A stretch of DNA of 64,000 bases from Bacillus infantis NRRL B-14911 (GTDB lineage: Bacteria > Bacillota > Bacilli > Bacillales > Cytobacillaceae), in contig NC_022524.1 of assembly GCF_000473245.1 (NCBI RefSeq), positions 4,503,501 through 4,567,500 of the forward strand. Direction: 5' to 3'. The first letter of the stretch is position 1. Each line of letters begins with the position of its first letter. A program made the translations under genes and the position numbers. Below, one piece after another: positions 29,559 through 38,580 of the stretch. The notes under the pieces were generated by a model. It searched no databases. It worked only from the letters and a program-made list of their open reading frames with translations, and was not told the DNA's origin.

Positions 29559-30230
29559 TCAGCCGCGCAGGAACAGTCCCGAGAAGAAGTCATGCATCCC
29601 GTTGATCAGGACCGGCAGCACAGTGCCGAAAATCGGCTGGATCGTATACTGATCAAGTGGTGTGATGACAAGAATCAGGAATATAATCGAACCATATGCC
29701 TCAAACTGGGTGAGCTTAGGCCTGATCCCCGCCGGGGCGAGATCCTCAATGATCCGGTATCCGTCAAGAGGCGGAAAAGGCAGCAGGTTAAACACAAACA
29801 GCATGAGATTCAAGTAAATGAACAAATCCAGGAACTCGGGCACAAAATCAGGCAGGCCCGCTGCTGCTCCGGCCGCGGCCAGTCCGTACCAGATGCCAAG
29901 GCCCAGGCCCGCCATCAACAGATTGCTGAGCGGTCCGGCAAGCGAAACCGATATCCCCGCAAGCCTTGGATTTTTGAAATGGAAACGGTTCACCGGCACA
30001 GGCCGTGCCCAGCCGAATCCCGCTATAAAAATCAGGATGGTCCCAAGGGGGTCCAGATGGTGGATCGGATTGAGCGTCAGCCGCCCCTGCTTTTGTGCCG
30101 TCGGGTCGCCGAATTTATAAGCAACAAACGCATGGGCAAATTCATGGACCGTAAAAGCGATCATTAACGTCAGTGCTACATAGGGAATCTCCCTGAAAGA
30201 AAAGGCTAAAAATTGTTCCAATGGTTCCAA
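29559..30230 (-). CDS. ywhC: Site-2 protease family (M50) membrane metalloprotease, YwhC type
   Basis: A 223-residue intramembrane zinc protease. The zinc site HEFAH is in TLMIAFTVHEFAHAFVAYKFGD (about residue 27), and the third ligand Asp is in NLLPFPPLDGYRI (about residue 150). Five to six membrane segments are apparent. TTG at 30228-30230 is the preferred start, with AAGGGG 8 nt upstream; this gives the family's usual length and start, while the earlier in-frame ATG has no ribosome-binding site. Substrate unknown. Confidence 0.88.
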   Translation of the reverse strand: MEPLEQFLAFSFREIPYVALTLMIAFTVHEFAHAFVAYKFGDPTAQKQGRLTLNPIHHLDPLGTILIFIAGFGWARPVPVNRFHFKNPRLAGISVSLAGPLSNLLMAGLGLGIWYGLAAAGAAAGLPDFVPEFLDLFIYLNLMLFVFNLLPFPPLDGYRIIEDLAPAGIRPKLTQFEAYGSIIFLILVITPLDQYTIQPIFGTVLPVLINGMHDFFSGLFLRG

Positions 30231-30436
30231 CGGCCATACCCCTTTTTTATCTTGAATAAAGTCCTTTAGCATACAGGCAGCTGCCTGCATACTTATCTAT
30301 TTTTCAGTATACATGAAATGCCGGGCGAAGGGAAAACTCCGCTTCCGGGAAAAGCCCGGCATCAGCCCGCGCCCCGAACTGGCACTTCCCTTAAGCCTTC
30401 TGCTATAGTAAAAAGTATAAAAAGGAGGAAGTTATT

Positions 30437-30625
30437 ATGCCATATGTAACAGTCAAAATGCTTGAAGGACGTACAGAAGACCAGAAAAAAGCTCTTGTTG
30501 AAAAAGTGACCGATGCGGTCAGCGAAACGACCGGTGCTTCTAAAGACAAAGTCGTCGTATTTATCGAAGAAATGAGCAAGAACCATTATGCCGTAGCAGG
30601 CAAACGCTTAAGCGACGAAGATTAA
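30437..30625 (+). CDS. ywhB: 4-oxalocrotonate tautomerase family protein
   Basis: A 62-residue tautomerase. The catalytic N-terminal Pro (after Met removal) and the start MPYVTVKMLEGRTEDQKKAL are typical, as is the KDKVVVFIEEMSKNHYAVAG C-terminal half. Such proteins form hexamers and tautomerise 2-hydroxymuconate-type acids; the natural substrate in bacilli is not established. AGGAGGAAGTTATT precedes the ATG. Divergent from ywhC. Confidence 0.93.
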   Translation: MPYVTVKMLEGRTEDQKKALVEKVTDAVSETTGASKDKVVVFIEEMSKNHYAVAGKRLSDED

Positions 30626-30654
30626 AACATCTTAATGACGCCCGCCAAACAAAG

Positions 30655-30689
30655 AAAAAGCTAAGCACACCCCTAGTGCTTAGCTTTTT
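30655..30689. terminator. Bidirectional terminator between ywhB and ywgA
   Basis: AAAAAGCTAAGCAC / GTGCTTAGCTTTTT stem with a short loop; T-runs on both strands. The ywgA stop codon lies in the loop. Confidence 0.93.
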
Positions 30690-31179
30690 CTTTCAGCTTT
30701 TCAATATATTGATAGGCCTCTTCTACCTCTTCTTCTGTGTACTTCTGCTTGCTCTTTAAAGTGAACACCTTCTCCTGCACCTCTTCGCGGGGAAGATTAT
30801 CAAAATATAAAACCGTTGAGACAAGCTCCAGGAATCTTGCATTCTGGCTGTTCATATCCTCCAGACAGTCCGGCAGGCAAGGCATATCAACCTGGTTGAC
30901 GGATAGAAATTCCCGGCCGTTGTCCGTCAGTGTGTACCGGTATTGAAAATAGCCGCCCTTCTTCTCTTTCACTTCATTCAGGAAGCCCATATTGCAAAGC
31001 TCCTCCACCCTCAGTGTCAGCTCCTCTGAATAAGGTCCGTAAAAGTGGAACTGGAACCGCTCCTGAAAAGGAAAAGAAATCTTCTTTGCAATAAAAATCA
31101 TCTTCTGAAGCTTTTTCCGGCCGATGACTTCCCCGGAAGCCGCCAAAGCGTGCACCAAATTGGCATGATCTTTTAACAA
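30673..31179 (-). CDS. ywgA: YwgA family protein
   Basis: A 168-residue protein of the YwgA family, unknown function. The N-terminal half resembles a winged-helix fold (LVHALAASGEVIGRKKLQKMIFIAKKI followed by EELTLRVEELCNMGFLNEV and a wing GGYFQYRYTLTDNGREFL), which suggests nucleic-acid binding, but this is inference. The C-terminus is a charged helix ending in EEVEEAYQYIEKLKEKAKH. It lies 49 bp after ywfO in the same direction. Confidence 0.88.
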   Translation of the reverse strand: MLKDHANLVHALAASGEVIGRKKLQKMIFIAKKISFPFQERFQFHFYGPYSEELTLRVEELCNMGFLNEVKEKKGGYFQYRYTLTDNGREFLSVNQVDMPCLPDCLEDMNSQNARFLELVSTVLYFDNLPREEVQEKVFTLKSKQKYTEEEVEEAYQYIEKLKEKAKH

Positions 31180-31228
31180 AACCCCTCATCTCCTACTCCA
31201 AAGTAATTACCGCTTCTATGTATGTCGA

Positions 31229-32527
31229 TTAGATCTCCAGCATTTCACGGATTTTTTTCTTAATAGTCTTCTTGCTGCCCTCATCCATAATCAAATCAGC
31301 AGGATAATATAATTTGTGGTCCGTCCGCCTTTTTCCGGATATCGCATCAACAATTTCCGATTCGCGCGACAGTTCCCGCAGGTCCCCGTTTTTCATCTGC
31401 AGGTGGATCGGAAGACGCTCCTCTTCCTCTCCCGGCCTGTAAAAGTCATACGGAAGATCTGAGGAGGAATCGACAACCAGATAATACTCAGGATCAAGCC
31501 CTGCCTTGCTGAACAGCACAGACAGCTCGGCCAGCTTCTTGTATTCCTTCGCCGGGTCAAATTCCACATATTTAAAGAGATTGCGGTCCATATACCTTTT
31601 GCACAAATCCCTCAGAATTGGATCTTCTTCTTCCTGCCACATCTGGAAATAATAGAGTATCACGGCTTCATCAAGCTTCAGATAGTCTTCCAGCGTCACT
31701 TCGCCTTCAAACAGTGTATAGAAATGGAGGGGAAGGTACTTGAATGCATAATAATTTTCATGGAGCTGTTTGGCCCTGTGCAGGATTTTCGTCAATATGA
31801 CTTCCGCACTTCTTGTTACCGGGTGGAAATAGACCTGCCAGTACATCTGGTAGCGGCTCATGATATAATCCTCGACCGCATGCATCCCGCTCTGCTTGAT
31901 GACAACCTGGTCCTCCCTCGGGCGCATGACCCGGAGAATCCTTTCCATATCAAAATGGCCATAGCTGACACCGGTGAAATACGCATCGCGCTGCAGATAG
32001 TCCATCCTGTCGGCATCGATCTGGCTGGAAATCAGGCTGACGACCTGCTTATTCCGGTAAGTCTTCGCAATCACGTCGGCTACATCCTTCGGAAAATCCT
32101 TCCCGGCTCTTGAAAGGACAAGATTTACTTCGGTATTGCCAAGAATGATTGCCTGTGTGTAATGCTCATGATCCAGGTCGAATACCTTTTCGAATGAATG
32201 GGAAAAAGGGCCATGCCCCAAATCGTGCAGGAGCGCCGCACAGAGGGATACAAGGCGTTCATTGTCATCCCACTCTTCCCGGCCGGCAAATACATCATCG
32301 ATGATGCGCCTGACAATCTCGTAGACTCCGAGTGAATGATTGAAGCGGCTGTGCTCTGCCCCGTGGAAGGTCAGATATGTCGTCCCCAGCTGCTTGATCC
32401 GCCGCAGGCGCTGAAATTCCCTCGTCCCGATCAAATCCCAGATCATTCTGTCACGAACATGGATATAGCGATGGACAGGGTCCTTGAATACTTTTTCTTC
32501 GCTTAATTTTTCCGTTGAATATGGCAT
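31229..32527 (-). CDS. ywfO: HD-domain phosphohydrolase YwfO
   Basis: A 432-residue HD-superfamily enzyme. The HD metal site is seen in HSRFNHSLGVYEIV (first His), ALLHDLGHGPFSHSFE (His-Asp) and SSQIDADRMDYLQRD (second Asp). It is related to deoxynucleoside triphosphate triphosphohydrolases, and members in bacilli have been linked to dNTP or (p)ppGpp-sensitive nucleotide hydrolysis (family knowledge). Start ATG at 32527 follows GAAGAGGGGAAAAG. Upstream of ywgA and probably co-transcribed. Confidence 0.93.
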   Translation of the reverse strand: MPYSTEKLSEEKVFKDPVHRYIHVRDRMIWDLIGTREFQRLRRIKQLGTTYLTFHGAEHSRFNHSLGVYEIVRRIIDDVFAGREEWDDNERLVSLCAALLHDLGHGPFSHSFEKVFDLDHEHYTQAIILGNTEVNLVLSRAGKDFPKDVADVIAKTYRNKQVVSLISSQIDADRMDYLQRDAYFTGVSYGHFDMERILRVMRPREDQVVIKQSGMHAVEDYIMSRYQMYWQVYFHPVTRSAEVILTKILHRAKQLHENYYAFKYLPLHFYTLFEGEVTLEDYLKLDEAVILYYFQMWQEEEDPILRDLCKRYMDRNLFKYVEFDPAKEYKKLAELSVLFSKAGLDPEYYLVVDSSSDLPYDFYRPGEEEERLPIHLQMKNGDLRELSRESEIVDAISGKRRTDHKLYYPADLIMDEGSKKTIKKKIREMLEI

Positions 32528-32798
32528 CTTTTCCCCTCTTCCTGTGCACCAGCCCGGCCTATTCCCGTTTTTTTCCTTTGTATCTATTATAGCCAGTTTT
32601 CACCGCTAAATCATTACAAAATCTGCTGTAATTCCCTTTTCTTCGACAAAATCCAGACACAGCAAGGCTTTCGGAAAAATAAAATTTTCCCTGTGTTCAG
32701 ATGATGTTCTTTTTCCACAAACAGGCAGCAGGCTAAACGTACCGGGAAGAAAAGAAATTGCCTCATCTGCCGGAGCCGCACAGCATTTGGCGAATAAA
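32528..32798. other. Intergenic region upstream of ywfO
   Basis: About 270 bp without an acceptable gene. It should contain the ywfO promoter on the minus strand, but no clear -35/-10 pair was identified. Confidence 0.3.
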
Positions 32799-32831
32799 AA
32801 ATCACCTTAAGACAGGTGTCAAAGGCGATTT
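32799..32831 (-). terminator. Terminator after the DUF1450 gene
   Basis: AAATCGCCTT / AAGGTGATTT 10-bp stem (one G-T pair) followed by TTTATTC on the minus strand; it overlaps the stop codon. Confidence 0.75.
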
Positions 32832-33054
32832 ATTTTTTCAGCTTTTTTTCGATTTTCTCTCTTAGCTCTTCTTCTGACAATGCTGCCAGCGGACGGTTGT
32901 TGACAAATGCAAAAGTCTTCTTCCTGCCCGGCCCGCAATAGGATTGGCAGCCTACGTCCACTTTTGCCTCAGGGTCGATATCCTTCAGCATGGGGATCAG
33001 TGTTTTCAGATTAACTGCCTGGCAGTCGTCGCAAACACGGAATTCGTTTGCCAT
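32830..33054 (-). CDS. DUF1450 (YuzB-like) small Cys protein
   Basis: A 74-residue protein with [12 protein letters not shown] near the N-terminus and [25 protein letters not shown] in the middle, giving four Cys in a CxxC...CxxxC layout as in thioredoxin-like ferredoxin folds of the DUF1450/YuzB family. It may bind a metal or cluster; function unknown. Start ATG at 33052-33054 follows AAAGGGATG. By position it corresponds to B. subtilis ywzC, but that match was not verified. Confidence 0.88.
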   Translation of the reverse strand: MANEFRVCDDCQAVNLKTLIPMLKDIDPEAKVDVGCQSYCGPGRKKTFAFVNNRPLAALSEEELREKIEKKLKK

Positions 33055-33291
33055 TTCGTACATCCCTTTCTCGGTCTATCATTTTTAAATTATCTATAGA
33101 AAATTTTAGTTGCTATCTCAATTAATCTGCCCGGAGGCACTAAAGGGTATTTTACATTTTCTGAACTTGTATTGCAAGCTGCAATCTTTAGCACCGCTGG
33201 CAGGCTGCAGGCATTTTTTCCAGCACATTCTCCCTTCTCCCCAGTCCCTAAATATATCAGAAAAAAAAACTACTATCCTTTTATTCCCTCT

Positions 33292-33321
33292 GTATAAAGA
33301 AAGAAAGATGTGGCCATGCTA
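33292..33321 (+). promoter_or_regulatory. Possible sigma-F promoter of rsfA
   Basis: GTATA, 15 bp, then GGCCATGCTA, about 50 bp before the rsfA start. This fits the forespore sigma-F/G pattern GyATA-N15/16-GGnnAnnnTA. In B. subtilis rsfA is a sigma-F and sigma-G gene. The remaining 33055-33291 region shows nothing else clear. Confidence 0.5.
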
Positions 33322-33370
33322 GTGCTAGAAGGTTATATAAACCAATTTTGCCCAGGGAGTTGAAGAAAAA

Positions 33371-34150
33371 ATGAAAGTAAGACAGGATGCATGGTCAGAA
33401 GAAAATGATTTATTGCTTGCTGAGACGGTATTAAGGCATGTCAGGGAAGGAAGCACCCAGCTGAACGCTTTCGAGGAAGTCGGAGATAAGCTGAACCGCA
33501 CTTCTGCCGCCTGCGGATTCCGCTGGAACGCTGTTGTTAGGCACCGCTACGAAAAGGCGCTGCAGCTCGCCAAGAAACAGCGCAAACAGCGCAACAGGCT
33601 GCTCGGGAAAGAACAGGGCGGCAAGAAAAAGCTGCTGTACAATCCTCCCGTCCCAGCTGTTGAAGAAGTTGAATTGCTCACTGCTGATACACTGCCAATG
33701 CCGGAAGAAACAGAAGTCTATACGGAGACTTATACAGAAATAGATATAGATGCCGATGGAGATACTGAAGAAGAAACAATCGAAGCTCCAGAACCAGTAT
33801 TCTCTTATCCTGCTTATCAATCGGCGCCGCAGCCGCGGGCCCAGCTGAATCTGGATTCGGTTATCAGCTATCTGCAAAGCCTGAACGGCTCCACCCTCAG
33901 CGCTGATCTGTTAAAAAGCGAGAATGAAAGATTGAGGCGCGAAATCGCCATGCTGAGGAGCCAGAATGAGGAATTATCCGGAAAAATCGGCATGCTGGAA
34001 CAGAATACCGTCACGATCCAGGAAGATTACGAGACGCTCATGAAAATTATGAACAGGGCAAGAAAGCTGGTACTATTTGACGAGGAAGAACGCCCGGCCA
34101 CCAAATTCAAGATGGACCGCAACGGGAACCTGGAAAAGGTAGCAGAATAA
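33371..34150 (+). CDS. rsfA: Prespore-specific regulator RsfA
   Basis: A 259-residue DNA-binding protein that tunes forespore gene expression under sigma-F. The N-terminal Myb/SANT-like domain (about residues 5-60: DAWSEENDLLLAETVLRHVREGSTQLNAF, then CGFRWNAVVRHRYEKALQLAKKQRKQR) is followed by an acidic Pro/Glu-rich linker (residues 100-150) and a coiled coil (about residues 177-225, SENERLRREIAMLRSQNEEL). GGGAG lies 11 nt before the ATG. Close to family length. Confidence 0.93.
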   Translation: MKVRQDAWSEENDLLLAETVLRHVREGSTQLNAFEEVGDKLNRTSAACGFRWNAVVRHRYEKALQLAKKQRKQRNRLLGKEQGGKKKLLYNPPVPAVEEVELLTADTLPMPEETEVYTETYTEIDIDADGDTEEETIEAPEPVFSYPAYQSAPQPRAQLNLDSVISYLQSLNGSTLSADLLKSENERLRREIAMLRSQNEELSGKIGMLEQNTVTIQEDYETLMKIMNRARKLVLFDEEERPATKFKMDRNGNLEKVAE

Positions 34151-34212
34151 AGGACCCCGCTGTTTTATAGACTCGGAGAGAAGAAATGGCAGCAGCCTGC
34201 CCCCTTAAACAG

Positions 34213-34240
34213 AAAACCGCCCGGATTAAAGGGCGGTTTT
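34213..34240. terminator. Bidirectional terminator between rsfA and lipL
   Basis: AAAACCGCCC / GGGCGGTTTT stem with an 8-nt loop and T-tracts on both sides of the convergent genes. Confidence 0.93.
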
Positions 34241-34255
34241 TCTATTCCCGGATGG

Positions 34256-35110
34256 TCAGGCGGGATCCTGAAGGGTGCCGAATACTTTTTCATTCCGCTC
34301 GGCGACCCGCTCATAATAGCTTTCATAAAGGCCGGCTTCTTCTTCATTCAGCCCTCCGGCATACAGCCTGCCTGATCTGCTTTTCAGCACGTTCAGAAAC
34401 CTCATCATCACATCTGCGACCGTCAGCTCGGACTGGAGCAGCTCGCTGAGCGATGCCATGACCGGCGGTGTAATGTCAGGGTACAGGAACTTCGTTACCG
34501 CATCCTTTTTCGCCCTGGTGTAAAACTCCCTTACCAATGCAGCCCGCCCGCTGCCGCTGCCGTTTACGCATAAATAGATCTGGACTGCCACACCCTTGCG
34601 CAGCCTGCGCTGGGAAATGCCGGCGAACTTCCTGCCGCCGATGCTCAGATCATAGCTGCCGGGGCAATAAGAACCTACAATTTCCCTTGCTTCTATTTCA
34701 TATGGAAAGTCGCTGAACATTTCTTTTATCAAAAGCCACATAGCATCATAGCCGCGGTTGATATCAATCCCTTTTTCTGATTCCGGAAAAATGAGCGACA
34801 GATTCAGTACACCCTCATCCAGCACAACTGCCAGGCCGCCCGAGTTGCGGACAATCGCCCGGTAACCCTGCTCTTGCAGCCAGTCCACCCCGTCTTCCAG
34901 GTATGGAAGCCGTGAATCCTGGATGCCGAGCACGATCGTCCGGTCATGAACCCATGCTCTTGCCGTTGCAGGGGTTTTTCCCGATCCGACAGAAGCACAG
35001 AGCGTATCATCCATCCCGAACGAATGCATCGCATTCAAATGCAGTCCCGCACTCGACTGGTCTATTATCCGCCACTCCGGCTGCTGCAGCAGCTCACTTG
35101 CTTCGTTCAT
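34256..35110 (-). CDS. lipL: Octanoyl-[GcvH]:protein N-octanoyltransferase
   Basis: A 284-residue amidotransferase that moves octanoate from GcvH to the E2 subunits of 2-oxoacid dehydrogenases in the Bacillus lipoate pathway. The catalytic Cys is in [27 protein letters not shown] (about residue 150), with the conserved GRK Lys. ATG at 35108-35110 follows AAAGGAGTACTGAAG; a longer in-frame extension upstream is not supported. Length equals B. subtilis LipL (YwfL). Confidence 0.93.
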   Translation of the reverse strand: MNEASELLQQPEWRIIDQSSAGLHLNAMHSFGMDDTLCASVGSGKTPATARAWVHDRTIVLGIQDSRLPYLEDGVDWLQEQGYRAIVRNSGGLAVVLDEGVLNLSLIFPESEKGIDINRGYDAMWLLIKEMFSDFPYEIEAREIVGSYCPGSYDLSIGGRKFAGISQRRLRKGVAVQIYLCVNGSGSGRAALVREFYTRAKKDAVTKFLYPDITPPVMASLSELLQSELTVADVMMRFLNVLKSRSGRLYAGGLNEEEAGLYESYYERVAERNEKVFGTLQDPA

Positions 35111-35317
35111 CTTCAGTACTCCTTTAAATAAACAATATGGGATTATTATAGCATACGGGCGGCGGGAAGAAGAAAAGGGGCGGAGCCGCTGATCGGGTGC
35201 GCAGTTGGTTATTGAGTTCAGCTTTTTGACTGCTTTTTCTGCTTTAAAACTGATCTCTCTGCCTGAAAACAGCCTATCTTTGGGGGGCAAACAGCGCGGG
35301 AGCAGCTTTCTGTCCAA

Positions 35318-35422
35318 TTCGGGGCATATTCTACCGGGTCCCCCCGGGAATCTACCAACTTGACGCTATATTCTACCGACTTTACACTGTAATCTACCGA
35401 ATTGAGCGTTTTTTCTACCAAC
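35318..35422. repeat. Five 21-bp units with TCTACC core, upstream of lipL
   Basis: TCTACC occurs at 35330, 35351, 35372, 35393 and 35414, exactly 21 bp apart; a degenerate TCTGTC at 35309 keeps the same phase. The sequence between cores varies, so the spacing is more conserved than the spacer. It lies in the gap between pta and lipL. A similar array, also of 21-bp period, is at 47548-47661. Confidence 0.85.
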
Positions 35423-35475
35423 TGGCAGCTGACAGCCCCACCGCGCCGCGCCACAACACGCTGCACCGCAAAAAA

Positions 35476-35501
35476 GAACCGGCACACCAGAGTGCCGGCT
35501 C
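35476..35501 (-). terminator. Terminator after pta
   Basis: ACCGGCAC / GTGCCGGCT stem followed by TTCTTTTTT on the minus strand. Confidence 0.9.
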
Positions 35502-35508
35502 TCTTCTA

Positions 35509-36486
35509 TTACTGATTCAATGCCTGAGCTGCTGTGATCAAAGCAAGCTTATACACGTCTTCCTGGTCACATCCGCGGGAAAGGTCATTTACCGGACGGT
35601 TCAGGCCTTGAAGGATCGGTCCGACCGCTTCAAAGTTACCAAGGCGCTGGGCGATTTTGTAGCCGATATTCCCTGCTTCCAGGCTTGGGAATACAAATAC
35701 ATTAGCATCTCCCTGCAGCGGTGAATCCGGAGCTTTCTTCTCGGCTACGGATGGTACGAAGGCTGCGTCGAACTGGAATTCGCCGTCCACGATGAGCAAT
35801 GGCTCACGAAGCTTGGCTTCTTCAACTGCCTGGGATACTTTTTCCGTTTCAGGGGATTTTGCAGAGCCTTTGGTAGAGAAGCTCAGCATGGCAACGCGCG
35901 GGTCGATGTCGAACATTCTTGCTGTCTTGGCGCTTTCGATGGCGATTTCCGCAAGATCTGCGCTGTCTGGTGCGATATTGATTGCACAATCGGCAAATAC
36001 ATACTTTTCATCTTCGCGGACCATGATGAAGACACCGGAAGTCTTTTTGACGCCTTCTTTTGTCTTAATGATCTGAAGAGCCGGTCGGACTGTATCTGCA
36101 GTAGAGTGAGCTGCTCCGCTGACAAGGCCGTCTGCTTTATTGGCATAAACAAGCATGGTGCCGAAATAGTTTTCATCAAGAAGAATGCGGCGGGCATCTT
36201 CTTCTGTCGCTTTTCCTTTGCGGCGCTCAACAAATGCAGCAACAAGTTCGTCCATCATGGCAAAGTTTTTCGGGTCATAGATTTCGACAGAATCAAGGGA
36301 TACATCCAATGATTTTGCTTTATCCTCGATTTGTGCAATATCCCCGATCAGAATAGGGGTAAGAATTTTGTCAGCTGCCAGACGGCCTGCTGCAGTCAGA
36401 ATCCTTTCATCTGTTCCTTCAGGAAATACGATTCGCAGATTATTGCCGGAAACCTTATTCCTTAATCCTTCAAAAAGATCACTCAT
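35509..36486 (-). CDS. pta: Phosphate acetyltransferase
   Basis: A 325-residue enzyme that makes acetyl phosphate from acetyl-CoA, the first step of overflow acetate formation with AckA. It shows the short single-domain form with LRIVFPEGTDERIL at the start, KADGLVSGAAHSTADTVRPALQIIKT, MLSFSTKGSAKSPE and the C-terminal FPSLEAGNIGYKIAQRLGNFEAVGPILQGLNRPVNDLSRGC block. AAAAGGAGG precedes the ATG. It is divergent from hemQ as in B. subtilis. Confidence 0.97.
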   Translation of the reverse strand: MSDLFEGLRNKVSGNNLRIVFPEGTDERILTAAGRLAADKILTPILIGDIAQIEDKAKSLDVSLDSVEIYDPKNFAMMDELVAAFVERRKGKATEEDARRILLDENYFGTMLVYANKADGLVSGAAHSTADTVRPALQIIKTKEGVKKTSGVFIMVREDEKYVFADCAINIAPDSADLAEIAIESAKTARMFDIDPRVAMLSFSTKGSAKSPETEKVSQAVEEAKLREPLLIVDGEFQFDAAFVPSVAEKKAPDSPLQGDANVFVFPSLEAGNIGYKIAQRLGNFEAVGPILQGLNRPVNDLSRGCDQEDVYKLALITAAQALNQ

Positions 36487-36940
36487 ATGAAAATCCTCCT
36501 TTTATATGTATCAAATCACTCGGCTTAAGCGGCGCTGAGCCTGCCTTTATCCATAGAAATGGGCCTGCGTCCGCTATTCTCACTCCCTTAGGATACTCCT
36601 CCACTGTGAAAATTCAAGAACAAGGAGAAGTGGCAGCGGTTACACCTGAAAAGTTTTTGTTTTCTTAACATTCTTATATTTATATCTGGGAATCGATTCT
36701 CTCCGGACGATGTTAATATGGTCCTTTTTGCCGGAAAATATCCGATTTCGCGCCCGTTCTGGTTGCTTAATCTGCTATTCTTTAGAATCCCCTTGTTTTC
36801 CCGGCCGGAAACCTGATTGAGAATAATTTTTGAACAGCTGGTAAACGACATATAATTTTCAAGTTTCAGGCAGACGTGTTATGGTGAAACTATGATATAG
36901 TATTGATGAGAATTCGAGTACATATATAGGAGTGATCAGA
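36487..36940. other. pta-hemQ divergent intergenic region
   Basis: 454 bp between two divergent genes. It must hold both promoters. A TATAGT hexamer at about 36896 lies 45 bp before hemQ, but no matching -35 was seen. No convincing gene, hairpin or catabolite-control site was identified by eye. Confidence 0.35.
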
Positions 36941-37684
36941 ATGACTGAAGCAGCACAAACGCTTGATGGCTGGTATTGCCTCCATGATTTCCGCACAATG
37001 GACTGGACGACATGGAAAATGACTCCGAAAGAAGAGCGCGATGCAGCAATCCAGGAGTTTATGGGCCTTGTGGATAAATGGAATTCCGTGCAGAGCGAAA
37101 AGAATGGCAGCCATGCTTTATATACGATTGTTGGACAAAAAGCAGATTTCATGATGATGATCCTGCGCCCTACAATGGAAGAGCTGAATGAGATCGAGAA
37201 TGAGTTCAATAAATCAAAGCTTGCGGAATATACCATTCCGGCACATTCTTATGTTTCCGTTGTGGAGCTGAGCAACTATCTGCCAGCCGGAGAGGATCCT
37301 TATCAGAATCCGCATGTCCTGGCACGCCTTTACCCGGAGCTTCCTAAAGCAAAATATGTTTGCTTCTACCCGATGGACAAGCGCCGCCAGGGTGAAGATA
37401 ACTGGTATATGCTCCCTATGGAAGACCGCCGCAATATGATGCGCAGCCACGGCATGATCGGCCGCCAGTATGCAGGCAAAGTAAAGCAGGTCATCACCGG
37501 CTCTGTCGGCTTTGACGATTACGAGTGGGGAGTAACCCTCTTCGCAGACGATGTGCTTCAATTCAAGAAGCTTGTCTACGAAATGCGCTTTGATGAAGTG
37601 AGCGCCCGCTACGGCGAATTCGGCTCCTTCTTTGTCGGAAACCTGCTCCTGGAAGACCAGGTAGGCAGCTTCCTGAATGTTTAA
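36941..37684 (+). CDS. hemQ: Coproheme decarboxylase
   Basis: A 247-residue chlorite-dismutase-family protein that converts coproheme III to heme b in the Gram-positive heme pathway. Characteristic parts are [17 protein letters not shown], the loop with catalytic Tyr in [19 protein letters not shown], the heme-ligand His in [23 protein letters not shown] and [39 protein letters not shown] at 36941 follows AGGAGTGATCAGA. Confidence 0.97.
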   Translation: MTEAAQTLDGWYCLHDFRTMDWTTWKMTPKEERDAAIQEFMGLVDKWNSVQSEKNGSHALYTIVGQKADFMMMILRPTMEELNEIENEFNKSKLAEYTIPAHSYVSVVELSNYLPAGEDPYQNPHVLARLYPELPKAKYVCFYPMDKRRQGEDNWYMLPMEDRRNMMRSHGMIGRQYAGKVKQVITGSVGFDDYEWGVTLFADDVLQFKKLVYEMRFDEVSARYGEFGSFFVGNLLLEDQVGSFLNV

Positions 37685-37697
37685 TATATGAATCAGG

Positions 37698-37721
37698 CCT
37701 CGGCTTTTGCCGGGGTTTTTT
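37698..37721 (+). terminator. Terminator after hemQ
   Basis: CCTCGGC / GCCGGGG stem with a TTTT loop followed by TTTTTTATTG. Confidence 0.85.
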
Positions 37722-37811
37722 ATTGAAAAAATAATTCAACATATGCATGCATTTGATTTGGGCTTCCAATTTTTCTACTTATTCAGTTACGCAGATAGAT
37801 TCCTGCTTATA

Positions 37812-38023
37812 GAACAAGCGCCCTCCGCTTTTCTTTTTGTCCAGCTCCGGCTCCTAGGTGCTCGAGTCATAAGTCACTTTGGAACCGAAGGCAAAGAACG
37901 CCTTCCATTCCAAAGCGCCTTATGCTGGGCCCGCAGGATGCGGGTCATGCAGGCGTTGCCACAGGACGTGGCGTCTTTAGCCTGCGTTCCTTTATTCTGA
38001 ACAAGCGCCCTCCGCTTTTCTTT
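37812..38023. repeat. About 210-bp element bounded by 25-bp direct repeats
   Basis: The 25-bp sequence beginning GAACAAGCGCCCTCCGCTTT occurs at 37812-37836 and again at 37999-38023. Between the copies lie a strong hairpin (CTTTGGAA ... GAAGGC / GCCTTC ... TTCCAAAG, 37877-37915), a CCCGCAGGATGCGGG hairpin and GGCGTTGCCAC-type stems. No coding function is seen. It fills the hemQ-cwlJ gap. Confidence 0.8.
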
Positions 38024-38135
38024 CCCCCATCAGGCATAATACAGCATTTCCCACATATTTATGAAATAGTGAGTTTGGTTTTATACGGATACTTTCACTT
38101 ACAGCCTTTGAATAGCTGCTGAGAGAGGTGAAGTT

Positions 38136-38558
38136 ATGGCCGTTATTCCTTATACCGAAGAGGATGTGAAGCTTCTCGCAAGGCTGATGCGTGCGGAGGC
38201 TGAAGGGGAAGGAAATCTGGGCATGCTGATGGTCGGCAATGTCGGGGTGAACCGGGTCAGGGCCGATTGCCTGGATTTCAAGGAAATTCCTTCCATCCGG
38301 AAAATGGTTTATCAGCGGCCAGGCGGATTTGAAGCCACCATCAAGGGCTACTTTTATCAGCGGCCCCGTCAGAATGAGCTCGACCTGGCCAGGAAAGTCA
38401 TCAAGGGGCAGCGCCATCATCCTGCCAGCAATTCGCTCTGGTTTTTCCGCCCCACCGGGGACTGCCCTGCCCAATGGTATAATCAGCCGAATGCCGGAAG
38501 ATACAAAGCACATTGCTTCTTCCAGCCGGCCCGGGCAGACTGTCCCACTGTTTATTAA
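38136..38558 (+). CDS. cwlJ: Spore cortex-lytic enzyme CwlJ
   Basis: A 140-residue cell wall hydrolase (Hydrolase_2 family) sited in the spore coat that opens the cortex during germination, triggered by calcium-dipicolinate. It has the catalytic Glu in LARLMRAEAEGEG, VGNVGVNRVRADC, and the C-terminal FRPTGDCPAQWYNQPNAGRYKAHCFFQP block. AGAGAGGTGAAGTT precedes the ATG. It is followed 22 bp later by gerQ, the arrangement seen in the B. cereus group; GerQ is needed for CwlJ placement. A weak sigma-E-like pair (GCATAAT, CATATTTA) lies near 38034-38060. Confidence 0.93.
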   Translation: MAVIPYTEEDVKLLARLMRAEAEGEGNLGMLMVGNVGVNRVRADCLDFKEIPSIRKMVYQRPGGFEATIKGYFYQRPRQNELDLARKVIKGQRHHPASNSLWFFRPTGDCPAQWYNQPNAGRYKAHCFFQPARADCPTVY

Positions 38559-38580
38559 TGACATTTAGGAGGGATTTATT

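Noticed and set aside
29421-30167. A 248-codon plus-strand frame opposite ywhC and ywhD
   Set aside because: Antisense to two recognised genes and very basic/Gln-rich, typical of an antisense shadow.
32614-32805. A 63-codon minus-strand frame upstream of the ywfO start
   Set aside because: No start signal; amino-acid composition not protein-like.
36588-36851. An 87-codon minus-strand frame in the pta-hemQ gap
   Set aside because: No ribosome-binding site, low-quality composition and no known family.
37707-38122. Open frames through the element between hemQ and cwlJ
   Set aside because: The region is repetitive with hairpins, the frames differ in phase between repeat copies and have no start signals.
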